A DNA stretch of 21,933 nt, taken from assembly GCA_035546295.1 (NCBI GenBank), contig DATKBT010000136.1, forward strand, positions 1 through 21,933, in the 5' to 3' direction. Each line of letters starts with the position of its first letter. Within the stretch, counting starts at the first letter, position 1. Positions 7,417-15,487 of this stretch are shown in pieces. The notes beneath the pieces were generated by a model. The model made no database searches, had not been told where the DNA came from, and saw nothing but the letters and a program-made list of their open reading frames with translations. The position numbers were made by a program, and so were the translations under genes. The stretch is from DATKBT01 sp035546295. Its GTDB lineage: Bacteria; Acidobacteriota; Thermoanaerobaculia; Multivoradales; Multivoraceae.

Positions 7417-10400
7417 ATGATCGGAGAAAAACTCGCCGACCGGTACCTGATCGAGTCCGAGCTCGGACGCGGCGGGATGGGCGTCGTCTACCGGGCGCGT
7501 GATCCGATGCTCAACCGGGATGTGGCGATCAAGGTCATCGCCTCCTCCGTCCTCACCCCGGAGACCGAGCGCCGCTTCCAGACCGAGGCCCAGGTGGTCG
7601 CCCAGCTCGACCATCCCTCGATCGTCTCGATCTTCGACTTCGGGCACCATGGCGGCTCGCTCTTCTTCGTGATGCCGATCGTGGAGGGTCAGAGCCTCCG
7701 CGAGCTCCTGCGCGCCAGGTCGCTCCCCCTCGGTCAGGTGATGGACGTCGGGACCGGCTGCGCCGAGGCCCTCGACTACAGCCATGCGCGGGGCGTGATC
7801 CACCGCGACATCAAGCCCGAGAACATCATGGTGTCCTTCCACGGCGACACCACCCGCGTACGCCTGATGGACTTCGGGCTCGCCCGCGGCACCAACATCT
7901 CGAGCTTGACCAAGACGGGCATGCTGATGGGCACGATGTCCTACATCAGCCCAGAGCAGGTCGGCGGCGCCACCGTCGACGGGCGCGCGGACCTGTACTC
8001 GCTCGGCTGCGTCCTCTACGAGTGCTTGGTGCACGACGTGCCCTTCACCGGCGAGGTCCAGTCCCTGCTCTACCGGATCTCGCACGAGGTACCGCAGTCG
8101 CCTCGTTCGCTCGGCTGCCCGATCGACCAGGAGCTCGAGGACCTGGTTCTCGCCTGCCTGGAGAAGGACCCGCGCCAGCGCCCCCAGACCGGCGGCGAGC
8201 TCGCGACGCGGTTGCGCGCCTACCGAGGCAAGCTGAGGGACAGCCAGCGGATGCAGACGATGGTGATGACGCGCACGATGACGGCCCCCCGCCCGGCGCT
8301 CTCGCCCTTCGTCGGTCGCCGAGACGAGTTCTCGCAGCTCCAGAAGTCGCTCAACGCGGCGCTGCGTGGCGAGTGCCAGATCGCGCTCATCGGCGGCGAA
8401 CCCGGGGTCGGGAAGTCCCGCCTGCTCGACGAGCTGGCGACCCTGGCGGAGGTGCGACAGATCCGCGTGCTGCGTGGCCGCTTCGTGGAGCAGCACGGCG
8501 CCTTCCCGTATCACGGCTTCTGCGAGGCGATCCAGGAGTACTTCCGCCAGAAGGAGCTCGGCAGCTCGGGGGGCGCCACCCTCGACCTCTCCGACCTGGC
8601 CGCCGATCTGGTGGCGCTCTTTCCCATGCTCTCCGAGATCGAGGCCATCCGTTCGGCGATCACCGGCGCCTCGGTGATCACCGAGGCGACCGGCTCACGA
8701 GCGGCCGAGAACCGCACCGAGATCTTCGAGCTCCTCGCGCGCACCCTGATCCGGCTCGCCGACGGCCACCCCCTGATGCTCCTGCTCGAGGACCTCCACG
8801 GCGCCGATGCCTCGATCGAAGCCCTCCAGTACATCGTCCGTCGCCTCGGCCCGACGCCCACGATGATCGCCGGCACCTACCGCTCCACCGAGGTCGACCG
8901 CGCCCACCCGTTGAGCCAGATGATCGAGAGCTTCCAGGGGGACCGCCGCTTCGGCGCCATCCATCTCGGCCCCCTCGGTCCCGAGGACCACCAGGAGTTC
9001 GTCGCCACGCTGACCGGAGGCTCGAGCGTGGACGAGGAGCTCGCCCTCAAGCTGTTCGAGGCGACCGAGGGCAACCCGTTCTTCACGAAGGAGCTGATCC
9101 GCTCCCTCCTCGACTCCGGCAGCATCGCCCAGGACGAGACCGGGGCCTGGTCGCTGGCGGGCGCGGAGATCTCTTCGGAGGCGCTGCCGGCCACCATCCA
9201 GCAAGCCGTCGAGACCCGCATCGGGCGCCTGCCCGACGAGCTGCGCAGCATCCTCTCGGTGGCCGCGGTGCTCGGCCGGTCGTTCGACTACGACGACCTC
9301 GAGGCGCTGGTCGGCGAGGAGGTCGACGACCACGTCGACCGGCTGATCCAGGAGGGCCTGCTGGAGGAAGATCGGCAGTCGCGGGGCGATCGGCTGTCGT
9401 TCTCGAGCGTCGTGGTGCGCGAGGTTCTCTACTCCGAGCTGCCGCGCAGGCGGCGTCGCTCGCTCCACCGCCAGTACGCGCAGCGGCTCGAGAAACGTCA
9501 GGCGAATCGGCTCGAGCGCGTGTACCCCCAGCTCCTGTACCACTTCTACGAGGGCGACGATCCCGAGAAGACGGTCGAGTACGGGCTCCTCCACGCGCGC
9601 AAGTCGCTCGAGTCGTGGAGCCCCGAGGAGGTGGTCCGAGCGTGCAAGACCGCGCTCGAGTTCCTCGACGAGGACTGGGAGGGCGACCCGACGACCGAGG
9701 GAGAGGCACGGCTCCTGCTGGCCGAGGGCCACCGGCTGGGAGGCGACCTCCAGGGAGCGCTGCGCGAGCTGGCCGCAGCGGTGGAGGTCTTCGTGCGTAC
9801 CGCCGAGCCCGCCCGCCAGATCTCGGCGCTCCTCCAGGTGGCGAAGACCTCGTGGCAGGCGCGCCAGAGCGAGGAAGCGCGCTCGTGGGTCGACCGCGGT
9901 CTCCAGCTCGCGCGGGTCGAGGACGACCGCGAGCACCTGCTCGAGTTCCTGTCGCTCGCCGCCACCCTCGCCAACCTGCGCGGCGAGTACGCCCGCGGCA
10001 GCGCCTACCTCGAGGAGGCGTCGCGGCTGCGTCAGAGCGAGGACCGAACCGCCGCGGCGGACGAGATTCCTCGGGGCGGACGGCTGATCGCGGCTCTCGC
10101 CAACCAGGTGAGCGCCAAGGTGCCCGTCGACATGCACCTCACCGAGGAGTTCGAGGTTCTGAGCAACGTCTTCGAGCCGCTCCTGCGTACCGACGAGGAG
10201 GGCAACCTGCGCCCACTGCTCTGCGAGCGGTGGGAGGGGCTCGACGGCGGCAGGATGTTCCGCTTCACCCTGAGCCCGTCGGCGAGGTTCCACGACGGCA
10301 CCCGAATCGACGCAGGCGCGGTCAAGGCTTCGATCGAGCGCGCGATCCGAGAGGCGAAGAGCGACCTGCCCCCGGCCTTCGCAGCCATCCGGGGAGCGGC

Positions 10401-13071
10401 CGAGCTGACGGCGGGAGCCGCCGAGGAGGCCGCGGGAATCACCGTGACCTCGGACGTCGGGCTCGAGATCGCGCTTGTCGAGCCGCTGCCCATCTACCCG
10501 ACCCTCCTGACCGACCCGCGCACCGGCATCTCCAAGCCCGCAACCGAGGCCGGAGGCCTCCACCTCGGCAGCGGACCCTTCCTCCTCGCCGCCCACGCCC
10601 CCGACCGGGTCGTCCTCGAGCGACACGAGGCGTACTGGCGGGGTACCCCGCCCGCCCTCGACGCGGTCGAGTTCCGGGCCGGGCTGCCCTCGGCGCAGAT
10701 CGCCACCGAGTTCGAGCGCGGCGAGCTCGATCTGGCGCGCGATCTCCTGCCCGCCGACCTCGAGGAGCTGCTGCGCGACCGCCGGCTCTACCAGTCGCAG
10801 CTGGTCGAGCGGCCCCAGAAGTTCACCTACTTCGTGCTCTTCAACGCCCGCACCGGCCCGCTCGCCGGAGACGAGCGCGTGCGGCACGCGCTGGCCGGAG
10901 TGGTGCGGGCGCGCGACCTGGTGTGGCGTGCGCTCGGTCGTTTCGCCGCACCCGCGGTCGGCATCGTTCCCCCTGGGATCCTCGGCCACGACCCCGGCCG
11001 CAGGCGGCATCCGCTCGGCCGGGACGAGGCGCGGGCGCTGCTCGCCGAAGCAGGCGCGGGAGTCCCCGGTGAGACCGTGAAGCTGCGCGCCGCAGTCCAT
11101 CCGCTGATCCGTGACCGCTTCGGCTCGTTGCTCGAGGGTCTGCTCGAGGTGTGGGCGGAGCTCGGCTTCGAAGTCGAGATCGCCACCAGGGAGATGGACT
11201 CCTACCTCGCGTCCTGGCAGCAGAACGAGGGCATCGATCTGATGGTCACGCGCTGGATGCCCGACATCGACGATCCCGACGCCTGTACCCACACCCTCTT
11301 CCACTCGACGAAGGGTCAGTTCCGCGCCTACTTCTGCTCTCCGGAGACCGACGAGATCCTCGAGCAAGCGCGGCAGGAGAGCCGGCCCCAGGCGCGCGAG
11401 GTGCTCTACCGGCGGTTCGAGAGCTGGCTGCTCGACCGGCACGTGTTGGTTCCGCTCTTCAGCGACATCGGCTACCGCCTCGCCGGACCCAGAGTGCGCG
11501 GCCTCTCCCTGCGCAGCATCCAGCCTCAGGTCAATTACTCGGAGCTCGGCAAGATCGAGTCGGTCACTTCCATCGCCGCCGAGCCGCTCCTGGGGGGCGG
11601 CGTCCTGCGCATCCCGATGAGCGGTCGCGTCACCAGCCTCGATCCGATGACGGCGAGTCGGGTCGAGGAGGTCGAGAGCCTCAGCCCGGTCTTCGAACCG
11701 CTGGTGCGCGACGTCGGGGAGGCTCGCATCGAGCCCTGGCTGGCGGAGGATCTCCAGGTGGCGAACGGCGGTCGCAGCTACCGCTTCCGCCTGCGACCGG
11801 ACGTGGTGTTCCACGACGGCCGTCGACTCTCGGCACGCGACGTGCGCTTCTCGTTCGAGCGCCTGCTGCTGAACGAGCAGGCCGAAGCGCGTGTGCTGTT
11901 CGCGATGATCAAGGGCGCTCGCGAGCTGATCGCGGGGCGCAGCGGCGACCTCGCGGGGTTCGTGATCCACTCGGCCACCGAGTTCACCATCGAGCTCGAG
12001 CGGCCGCTGGCCTTCTTCCCCGTCCTGCTCGCCAGCCCCAACGCCTGCGTGGTGCCCGAGGGCACCGGGACCATCGCGCCGGGGCGACCCGCCGAGGCCG
12101 TGGGCACCGGCCCGTTCCGGGTGGTCGCCTTCGAGCCCGGACGGCGGCTGGAGCTGGCCCGACACCTGGGCTACTGGAAGCCCGGTCTGCCGCGCTGCGA
12201 GAGCCTGAGCTTCCAGTTCGGGGTCTCCCCCGAGGAGATCCTGCGCGGCTTCAGGGACGGCCTGTTCACGCTCGCGGCCGACCTGTTCCCGGCCGACGTC
12301 GAGGCGCTCCGCCGCGAGCCTGCCTTCGCCGCCGGCTATCGGGAGACGCCCCGACTCTGCACCTACTACGTTGCCTTCAACACCCGGTCGGGTCCGCTCG
12401 CCGACCTCGAGACGAGGCGGCGCGTCGCCGGCGCCGTCGACGTCGAGCGCTTGGTGCGCCAGACCCTGGGGCGACTAGCGCTGCCGGCGCGCGGCCTGAT
12501 CCCTCCGGGCCTCCTCGGCCACGACCCGACCCGCCCCGCCTCCCGGCCCGCGAGACCGCCGTCGAGGCGGGATGCCGGAGGGGAGCTGACCCTCCGGGCG
12601 CTGGTCAATCCCGTCTTCGCGACCGAGTACCGGGGATTCGCCGAGGAGCTGACCAAGGCTCTCGCGGTCGCGGGCATCGTGCTCGAGACCACCCGCGGCG
12701 TGCCCACGGCGGCGTCCGTCAAGGACGCCTCCGGGGAGCAGTTCGACCTCTACCTCGGGCGCTGGATCGCCGACTACCCCGACGCCGACACCTTCGCCTG
12801 GGTGATTCACACCGTCGGCGGCAATCTCGGCCGCTCCTGCGGTGGACCCGAGCTCGACCGGCTGATCGAGGAGGGGCGGACCGAGTCCGACCCGGCCGCC
12901 CGCCACGCGCTCTACCGCCGGCTGGAGGAGATGCTGGAGCGGGAGCTGCGCATGCTGCCGCTCTTCCACGAGCACGTCTACCGCTTCGCCCGGCCCGAGG
13001 TCGAGGACCTCAACCTGAGCTACGGCGCCCCACACGTCGCCTACGAGGCCCTCCACTTCAAGGGAGCGTGA
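7417..13071 (+). CDS. Giant cytoplasmic Ser/Thr kinase - STAND ATPase - TPR - dual family 5 solute-binding protein
   Basis: The 1884-residue protein starts with a complete Hanks-type kinase: glycine loop GRGGMGVV (17-24), Lys39, HRDIKPEN (129-136), DFG (152-154) and SPE (178-180). An AAA_16/STAND ATPase follows: FVGRRDEF at ~298, Walker A GGEPGVGKS (326-334) and Walker B LMLLLEDLH (453-461). Residues ~700-885 are helical and TPR-like. Two SBP_bac_5 domains end the protein (~889-1388 and ~1392-1884). Both contain 'VFEPL', 'FRFTL/YRFRL', 'FHDG' and 'LLGHDP/ILGHDP' landmarks, and the second has the typical 'GRWIADYPDADTF'. No signal peptide or membrane helix is visible, so it should be cytosolic. 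Kinase-ATPase-TPR cores are known (PknK-like, MalT-like STAND). SBP_bac_5 domains normally work outside the membrane, but the SgrR regulator uses one in the cytosol. I infer that a small oligopeptide- or sugar-like ligand controls the ATPase and kinase. The gene stands alone, between two vapBC modules. Confidence 0.93.
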   Translation: MIGEKLADRYLIESELGRGGMGVVYRARDPMLNRDVAIKVIASSVLTPETERRFQTEAQVVAQLDHPSIVSIFDFGHHGGSLFFVMPIVEGQSLRELLRARSLPLGQVMDVGTGCAEALDYSHARGVIHRDIKPENIMVSFHGDTTRVRLMDFGLARGTNISSLTKTGMLMGTMSYISPEQVGGATVDGRADLYSLGCVLYECLVHDVPFTGEVQSLLYRISHEVPQSPRSLGCPIDQELEDLVLACLEKDPRQRPQTGGELATRLRAYRGKLRDSQRMQTMVMTRTMTAPRPALSPFVGRRDEFSQLQKSLNAALRGECQIALIGGEPGVGKSRLLDELATLAEVRQIRVLRGRFVEQHGAFPYHGFCEAIQEYFRQKELGSSGGATLDLSDLAADLVALFPMLSEIEAIRSAITGASVITEATGSRAAENRTEIFELLARTLIRLADGHPLMLLLEDLHGADASIEALQYIVRRLGPTPTMIAGTYRSTEVDRAHPLSQMIESFQGDRRFGAIHLGPLGPEDHQEFVATLTGGSSVDEELALKLFEATEGNPFFTKELIRSLLDSGSIAQDETGAWSLAGAEISSEALPATIQQAVETRIGRLPDELRSILSVAAVLGRSFDYDDLEALVGEEVDDHVDRLIQEGLLEEDRQSRGDRLSFSSVVVREVLYSELPRRRRRSLHRQYAQRLEKRQANRLERVYPQLLYHFYEGDDPEKTVEYGLLHARKSLESWSPEEVVRACKTALEFLDEDWEGDPTTEGEARLLLAEGHRLGGDLQGALRELAAAVEVFVRTAEPARQISALLQVAKTSWQARQSEEARSWVDRGLQLARVEDDREHLLEFLSLAATLANLRGEYARGSAYLEEASRLRQSEDRTAAADEIPRGGRLIAALANQVSAKVPVDMHLTEEFEVLSNVFEPLLRTDEEGNLRPLLCERWEGLDGGRMFRFTLSPSARFHDGTRIDAGAVKASIERAIREAKSDLPPAFAAIRGAAELTAGAAEEAAGITVTSDVGLEIALVEPLPIYPTLLTDPRTGISKPATEAGGLHLGSGPFLLAAHAPDRVVLERHEAYWRGTPPALDAVEFRAGLPSAQIATEFERGELDLARDLLPADLEELLRDRRLYQSQLVERPQKFTYFVLFNARTGPLAGDERVRHALAGVVRARDLVWRALGRFAAPAVGIVPPGILGHDPGRRRHPLGRDEARALLAEAGAGVPGETVKLRAAVHPLIRDRFGSLLEGLLEVWAELGFEVEIATREMDSYLASWQQNEGIDLMVTRWMPDIDDPDACTHTLFHSTKGQFRAYFCSPETDEILEQARQESRPQAREVLYRRFESWLLDRHVLVPLFSDIGYRLAGPRVRGLSLRSIQPQVNYSELGKIESVTSIAAEPLLGGGVLRIPMSGRVTSLDPMTASRVEEVESLSPVFEPLVRDVGEARIEPWLAEDLQVANGGRSYRFRLRPDVVFHDGRRLSARDVRFSFERLLLNEQAEARVLFAMIKGARELIAGRSGDLAGFVIHSATEFTIELERPLAFFPVLLASPNACVVPEGTGTIAPGRPAEAVGTGPFRVVAFEPGRRLELARHLGYWKPGLPRCESLSFQFGVSPEEILRGFRDGLFTLAADLFPADVEALRREPAFAAGYRETPRLCTYYVAFNTRSGPLADLETRRRVAGAVDVERLVRQTLGRLALPARGLIPPGLLGHDPTRPASRPARPPSRRDAGGELTLRALVNPVFATEYRGFAEELTKALAVAGIVLETTRGVPTAASVKDASGEQFDLYLGRWIADYPDADTFAWVIHTVGGNLGRSCGGPELDRLIEEGRTESDPAARHALYRRLEEMLERELRMLPLFHEHVYRFARPEVEDLNLSYGAPHVAYEALHFKGA

Positions 13072-13086
13072 CCGCCCGCACGCCGC

Positions 13087-13102
13087 CGGGGTCGCTTCCC
13101 CG
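13087..13102. terminator. Weak hairpin after the kinase gene
   Basis: CGGGG (13087-13091) and CCCCG (13098-13102) form a 5-bp stem with a 6-base loop, 16 bases after the kinase stop. A second pairing, CCGTC (13100-13104) with GACGG (13120-13124), overlaps it. There is no T-tract, so termination is only a possibility. Confidence 0.22.
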
Positions 13103-13211
13103 TCGTCGCCCCGCCCGGGGACGGCAGCTCGGGCGAGGCCCCACGATCACCGCGATCCTGACCCCTACAGAGGTGCGGAACCTCTGCGAGCACCGACACC
13201 GCGTCGTCGGC

Positions 13212-13229
13212 CCGTAAATACGGTAATAT
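13212..13229 (+). promoter_or_regulatory. Putative vapBC operator palindrome and -10 box
   Basis: CCGTA-AA-TACGG (13212-13223) is a perfect inverted repeat and is followed directly by TAATAT (13224-13229). This is an AT-rich island in GC-rich sequence. The layout fits a VapBC-bound operator over the promoter. The -10 would place transcription start at about 13236-13237, on the GTG of the antitoxin. No convincing -35 is seen. Confidence 0.5.
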
Positions 13230-13236
13230 GGGGAGC

Positions 13237-13488
13237 GTGAAAACCACTCTTGAGATCCCGGATGAGCTGTTCCGCGCCACCAAGGCTCGCGCCGCCATTC
13301 GCGGCGAGACCCTCAAGACCTACGTCTGCGATGCTCTCCAGGCACGACTCGAGAGTGAGGGCTCGGCTCCCCCGCGGGAGCCCGGTTGGCGCAAGGTCTT
13401 CGGCCGCGCGCGCGCCGACGAAGTCCGGGAGGTCGACTCGGTTCTCGACGACGAGCTCGAGCACGTCGATCTCGAGGATTGGCGGTGA
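13237..13488 (+). CDS. vapB: VapB-type antitoxin (second module)
   Basis: The 83-residue product starts MKTTLEIPDELFRATKARAA, the standard N-terminus of a ribbon-helix-helix VapB of this subgroup. It ends with an acidic toxin-binding tail (VREVDSVLDDELEHVDLEDW). GTG 13237 was chosen because homologues begin with MKTTLEIP and because the TAATAT -10 overlaps the alternative ATG at 13228, which would add only Met-Gly-Ser. It shares a 4-base GTGA overlap with the toxin gene. It is not similar to the antitoxin at 6553-6756 beyond the fold. Confidence 0.87.
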   Translation: MKTTLEIPDELFRATKARAAIRGETLKTYVCDALQARLESEGSAPPREPGWRKVFGRARADEVREVDSVLDDELEHVDLEDWR

Positions 13489-13874
13489 CGCGGTCCGCGA
13501 TCCTCGACACCAACGCCCTTTCTGCGCTGTTCGAGGGCAGCCCACTCCTCGCGACGCTGCTGGACAACCTCGAGGACCTCTACCTCCCGGTGGTCGTGAT
13601 CGGTGAGTATCGCTACGGAATCCGGCGCTCTCGGCTCAGGAGACAGCTCGAGCCGCTCCTCGACACGCTGATCGAGGAATCACGAGTCCTCGGAATCGAC
13701 CTCGTGACCGCCACGACCTACGCTGTCGTCCGGAGCGAGCTTCGTGAAGCCGGCCGCCCGATCCCGGAGAACGACGTCTGGATCGCCGCCTTGGCGAGGC
13801 AACACGCCCTGCCGGTGGTTTCACACGACACTCACTTCGACGCCGTCGCGGACCTGAAACGCCTCGAGTGGTAG
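13485..13874 (+). CDS. vapC: VapC-type PIN-domain toxin (second module)
   Basis: The 129-residue PIN-domain protein has all four acidic ligands: Asp8 (AILDTNALSALFEG), Glu41 (VIGEYRYGI), Asp97 (IPENDVWIAALA) and Asp115 (VVSHDTHFDAV). It should be a Mg2+-dependent RNase held inactive by the VapB encoded just before it. GTG 13485 was chosen because it overlaps the antitoxin stop by four bases and gives the normal PIN length. A longer frame starting at 13386 would overlap the antitoxin by 100 bases and begins with Arg-rich shadow sequence. The 'ENDVWIAALA' and 'SHDTHFD' motifs place it in a different VapC subgroup from the toxin at 6173-6556. Confidence 0.93.
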   Translation: MTRSAILDTNALSALFEGSPLLATLLDNLEDLYLPVVVIGEYRYGIRRSRLRRQLEPLLDTLIEESRVLGIDLVTATTYAVVRSELREAGRPIPENDVWIAALARQHALPVVSHDTHFDAVADLKRLEW

Positions 13875-14225
13875 GGAGAGTCGGCACAGGGTAGCGGGCT
13901 GAATGAGGCGTTTTACGCACACAGGGCTGGACGCTGCGTGCTTGCCTCGCAGGCAGTCGGCAAACTGCTGCAGCTCCCAGTCGTGGGCGACGGTAGAGCG
14001 CGACGACGAACTTCGACATTCGTCCGAGTCACCGAGAAGGGCTACGTCTACGCGAGGCCGTTGAGGTCAGCCTCGTGCGGAGCTCCGGTGGGCATCTGGA
14101 GCGCTGGCTCTACGCCGAGACGGGCAGAACCTGTTCGATCCGAGCGCGGTCTTCGGCGGTTGGACCTCCAGAGCTCGCGCCAGGTCCTGATCGTCGGCAT
14201 CCACAACACCACAATGCGGGTCGGG
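13875..14225. other. Intergenic region between VapC and the hydroxylase gene
   Basis: About 350 bases lie between convergent genes. Small inverted repeats are present (GCGT-TTT-ACGC near 13910, TGCCT-CGC-AGGCA near 13945), but there is no clear terminator. A minus frame around 13920-13990 reads 'HDWELQQFADCLRGKHAAS', which is protein-like but short and unassigned. Confidence 0.4.
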
Positions 14226-15095
14226 TCATTCCTGCATCCGATCGACTGGCTCGATTTCCGGCGGCCGCACCGGGCGGGATTCCATCGGGGTCCCTTCCGG
14301 ACGCCGCCAGTAGGCCCGCTGCTTGCGGAACGGCATGCTCAGCAGCGTCCAGTTGCGGTTGTCCTCGGGCAGCGAGTAGCCGGGGACTCCGACCTCGATC
14401 TCCCGCTGCGGCACGTTCAGCCGCAGCGATCGGTGCAGACGGTCCCAACAGGACAACACCGTCGAGTAGTTCGAGTCGGTCTCGTCGTGGAACTGCGAGT
14501 GGTGGATTCCATGCATCCGGGGAGTGACGAGGAGCCAGTTCAACACCCGTTCGACCCGCAACGGCATCTTGACGTTGCTGTGGTGGAACAGCGTCGCCGC
14601 CTGAAACACGAGCTCGTACGAGAAGTACATCCAGGCGGCAGGGCCGATCACCACGACCTGCACCACGCGAAACGCCGCGGAAAAACCGATCTCGACCGCG
14701 TGGAATCGGAAGGCCGTGGTCACGTCGAGATCGGGATCGACGTGGTGTACGTTGTGGAACCTCCACAACAGCGGCACGCGGTGATTCGCCAGATGCCACC
14801 AATAGAACGACCAATCGAACAGCAGACATGCCAGACCGAATTCGATCGCCACTGGCCAGTCGAACAGAGTCAGCAGGCCGATCTCTCGCTCGGGCGCGAG
14901 CCCCAGCACACGAGACACCGCCGGGCGCACGGTGACCGCCGCCGCCGCGAACGCGAGCGCGGAGACGACGAGATTCACCAACACCCGCGGCCACAGCGAA
15001 CGGACGGCGGACCGCAGCGGAGCGAGCCTCTCGACCGAAAACAACGCCAGGTACACCAGCGCGAGAACGGAGGGCACCAGCCAGTAAGGTTCCAT
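14226..15095 (-). CDS. Membrane fatty acid hydroxylase / sterol desaturase family protein
   Basis: The 289-residue integral membrane protein has the diiron histidine clusters of the fatty acid hydroxylase/sterol C5-desaturase superfamily: HLANH (101-105), HNVHH (114-118), a lone His132 (RFHAVE), HH (171-172) and HGIHH (195-199). Hydrophobic helices lie at about 5-22, 37-57, 80-100 and 140-170. The family uses O2 and electrons to hydroxylate or desaturate a lipid chain or sterol/carotenoid ring at the membrane. The exact substrate cannot be told. ATG 15095 is supported by AAGAGG about 10 bases upstream, and that purine box is part of a triplicated decamer (15104-15146). The stop is followed by a gap to vapC, with which it converges. 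The truncated kinase lies directly upstream on the same strand. Confidence 0.9.
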   Translation of the reverse strand: MEPYWLVPSVLALVYLALFSVERLAPLRSAVRSLWPRVLVNLVVSALAFAAAAVTVRPAVSRVLGLAPEREIGLLTLFDWPVAIEFGLACLLFDWSFYWWHLANHRVPLLWRFHNVHHVDPDLDVTTAFRFHAVEIGFSAAFRVVQVVVIGPAAWMYFSYELVFQAATLFHHSNVKMPLRVERVLNWLLVTPRMHGIHHSQFHDETDSNYSTVLSCWDRLHRSLRLNVPQREIEVGVPGYSLPEDNRNWTLLSMPFRKQRAYWRRPEGTPMESRPVRPPEIEPVDRMQE

Positions 15096-15103
15096 GCGTT
15101 CGA

Positions 15104-15146
15104 AACCTCTTGGTCGAAACGAACCTCTTGGTGGGAACCTCTTGGT
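15104..15146. repeat. Three copies of an 11-base repeat directly upstream of the hydroxylase gene
   Basis: AACCTCTTGGT occurs exactly at 15104-15114, 15122-15132 and 15136-15146. On the minus strand each copy reads ACCAAGAGGTT and so carries a Shine-Dalgarno-like AAGAGG. The copy nearest the gene is well placed for translation of the hydroxylase. Related decamers recur at 15809-15875. Confidence 0.7.
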
Positions 15147-15156
15147 CGACTACGCC

Positions 15157-15456
15157 TCAGCCTCCGCGCTTCTCGGCCAGCAGCCGCTCCATCACCAGGA
15201 AGCGCTGCCCATCTTCATCTCCCACGTCGAACACCGTGCGCACGTGCGGGTGCCGTAGACGTGACAGCAGACGCGCCTCGCGCTCGAATCGCGAGAGGTG
15301 CGTCGGGTCGGCCGCGAAGCCCTCCGGCAGGACCTTGATGGCGACCTGACGGTCGAGCCGGGGATCGTCGGCCAGCCACACCTCTCCCATCCCGCCCTTC
15401 CCGAGCGGCGAGATCAGCGTGTAGCGGCCGAGGTGCTCGCCGGCGGCTGGTGGCAT
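15157..15456 (-). CDS. Ser/Thr protein kinase truncated after the N-lobe (likely pseudogene)
   Basis: The 99-residue ORF is the start of a Hanks-type kinase. It reads LGRYTLISPLGKGGMGEVWL, then catalytic Lys in 'QVAIKVLPEGF', the alphaC Glu in 'RFEREARLLSRLRHPHV', and strand beta5 'QRFLVMERL'. It then ends at a TGA after 'LLAEKRGG'. The HRD and DFG motifs and the whole C-lobe are missing and are not found downstream, where the hydroxylase gene begins within about 60 bases. The protein cannot phosphorylate. It probably is a relic of a full kinase whose 3' part was deleted. A GATAAT -10 box remains upstream, so it may still be transcribed. It is a different subtype from the giant kinase at 7417 (GKGGMGEVWL versus GRGGMGVVYR). 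Confidence 0.75.
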   Translation of the reverse strand: MPPAAGEHLGRYTLISPLGKGGMGEVWLADDPRLDRQVAIKVLPEGFAADPTHLSRFEREARLLSRLRHPHVRTVFDVGDEDGQRFLVMERLLAEKRGG

Positions 15457-15481
15457 AAGGCTTCAGGAGCTGTCGAGGCGT

Positions 15482-15487
15482 ATTATC
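15482..15487 (-). promoter_or_regulatory. Possible -10 box of the truncated kinase
   Basis: The minus strand has GATAAT here, a 5-of-6 match to the sigma-70 -10 consensus, 25 bases before ATG 15456. No matching -35 is evident. Confidence 0.3.

Noticed and set aside
8022..11072. A 1016-codon plus-strand ORF overlapping the kinase gene in another frame
   Set aside because: It is almost entirely Arg/Pro/Ala/Gly and has no motifs; it is a frame shadow of the kinase gene.
8695..12165. A 1156-codon minus-strand ORF opposite the giant kinase gene
   Set aside because: It is the mirror of a GC-rich coding frame: low-complexity, Leu/Glu/Arg/Gly-rich, with no domain motif, while the plus strand has clear kinase, ATPase and binding-domain motifs.
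13386..13484. Longer N-terminus for the second VapC
   Set aside because: The extra 33 residues are Arg-rich shadow of the antitoxin gene; GTG 13485 gives the usual 4-base overlap and normal PIN start.
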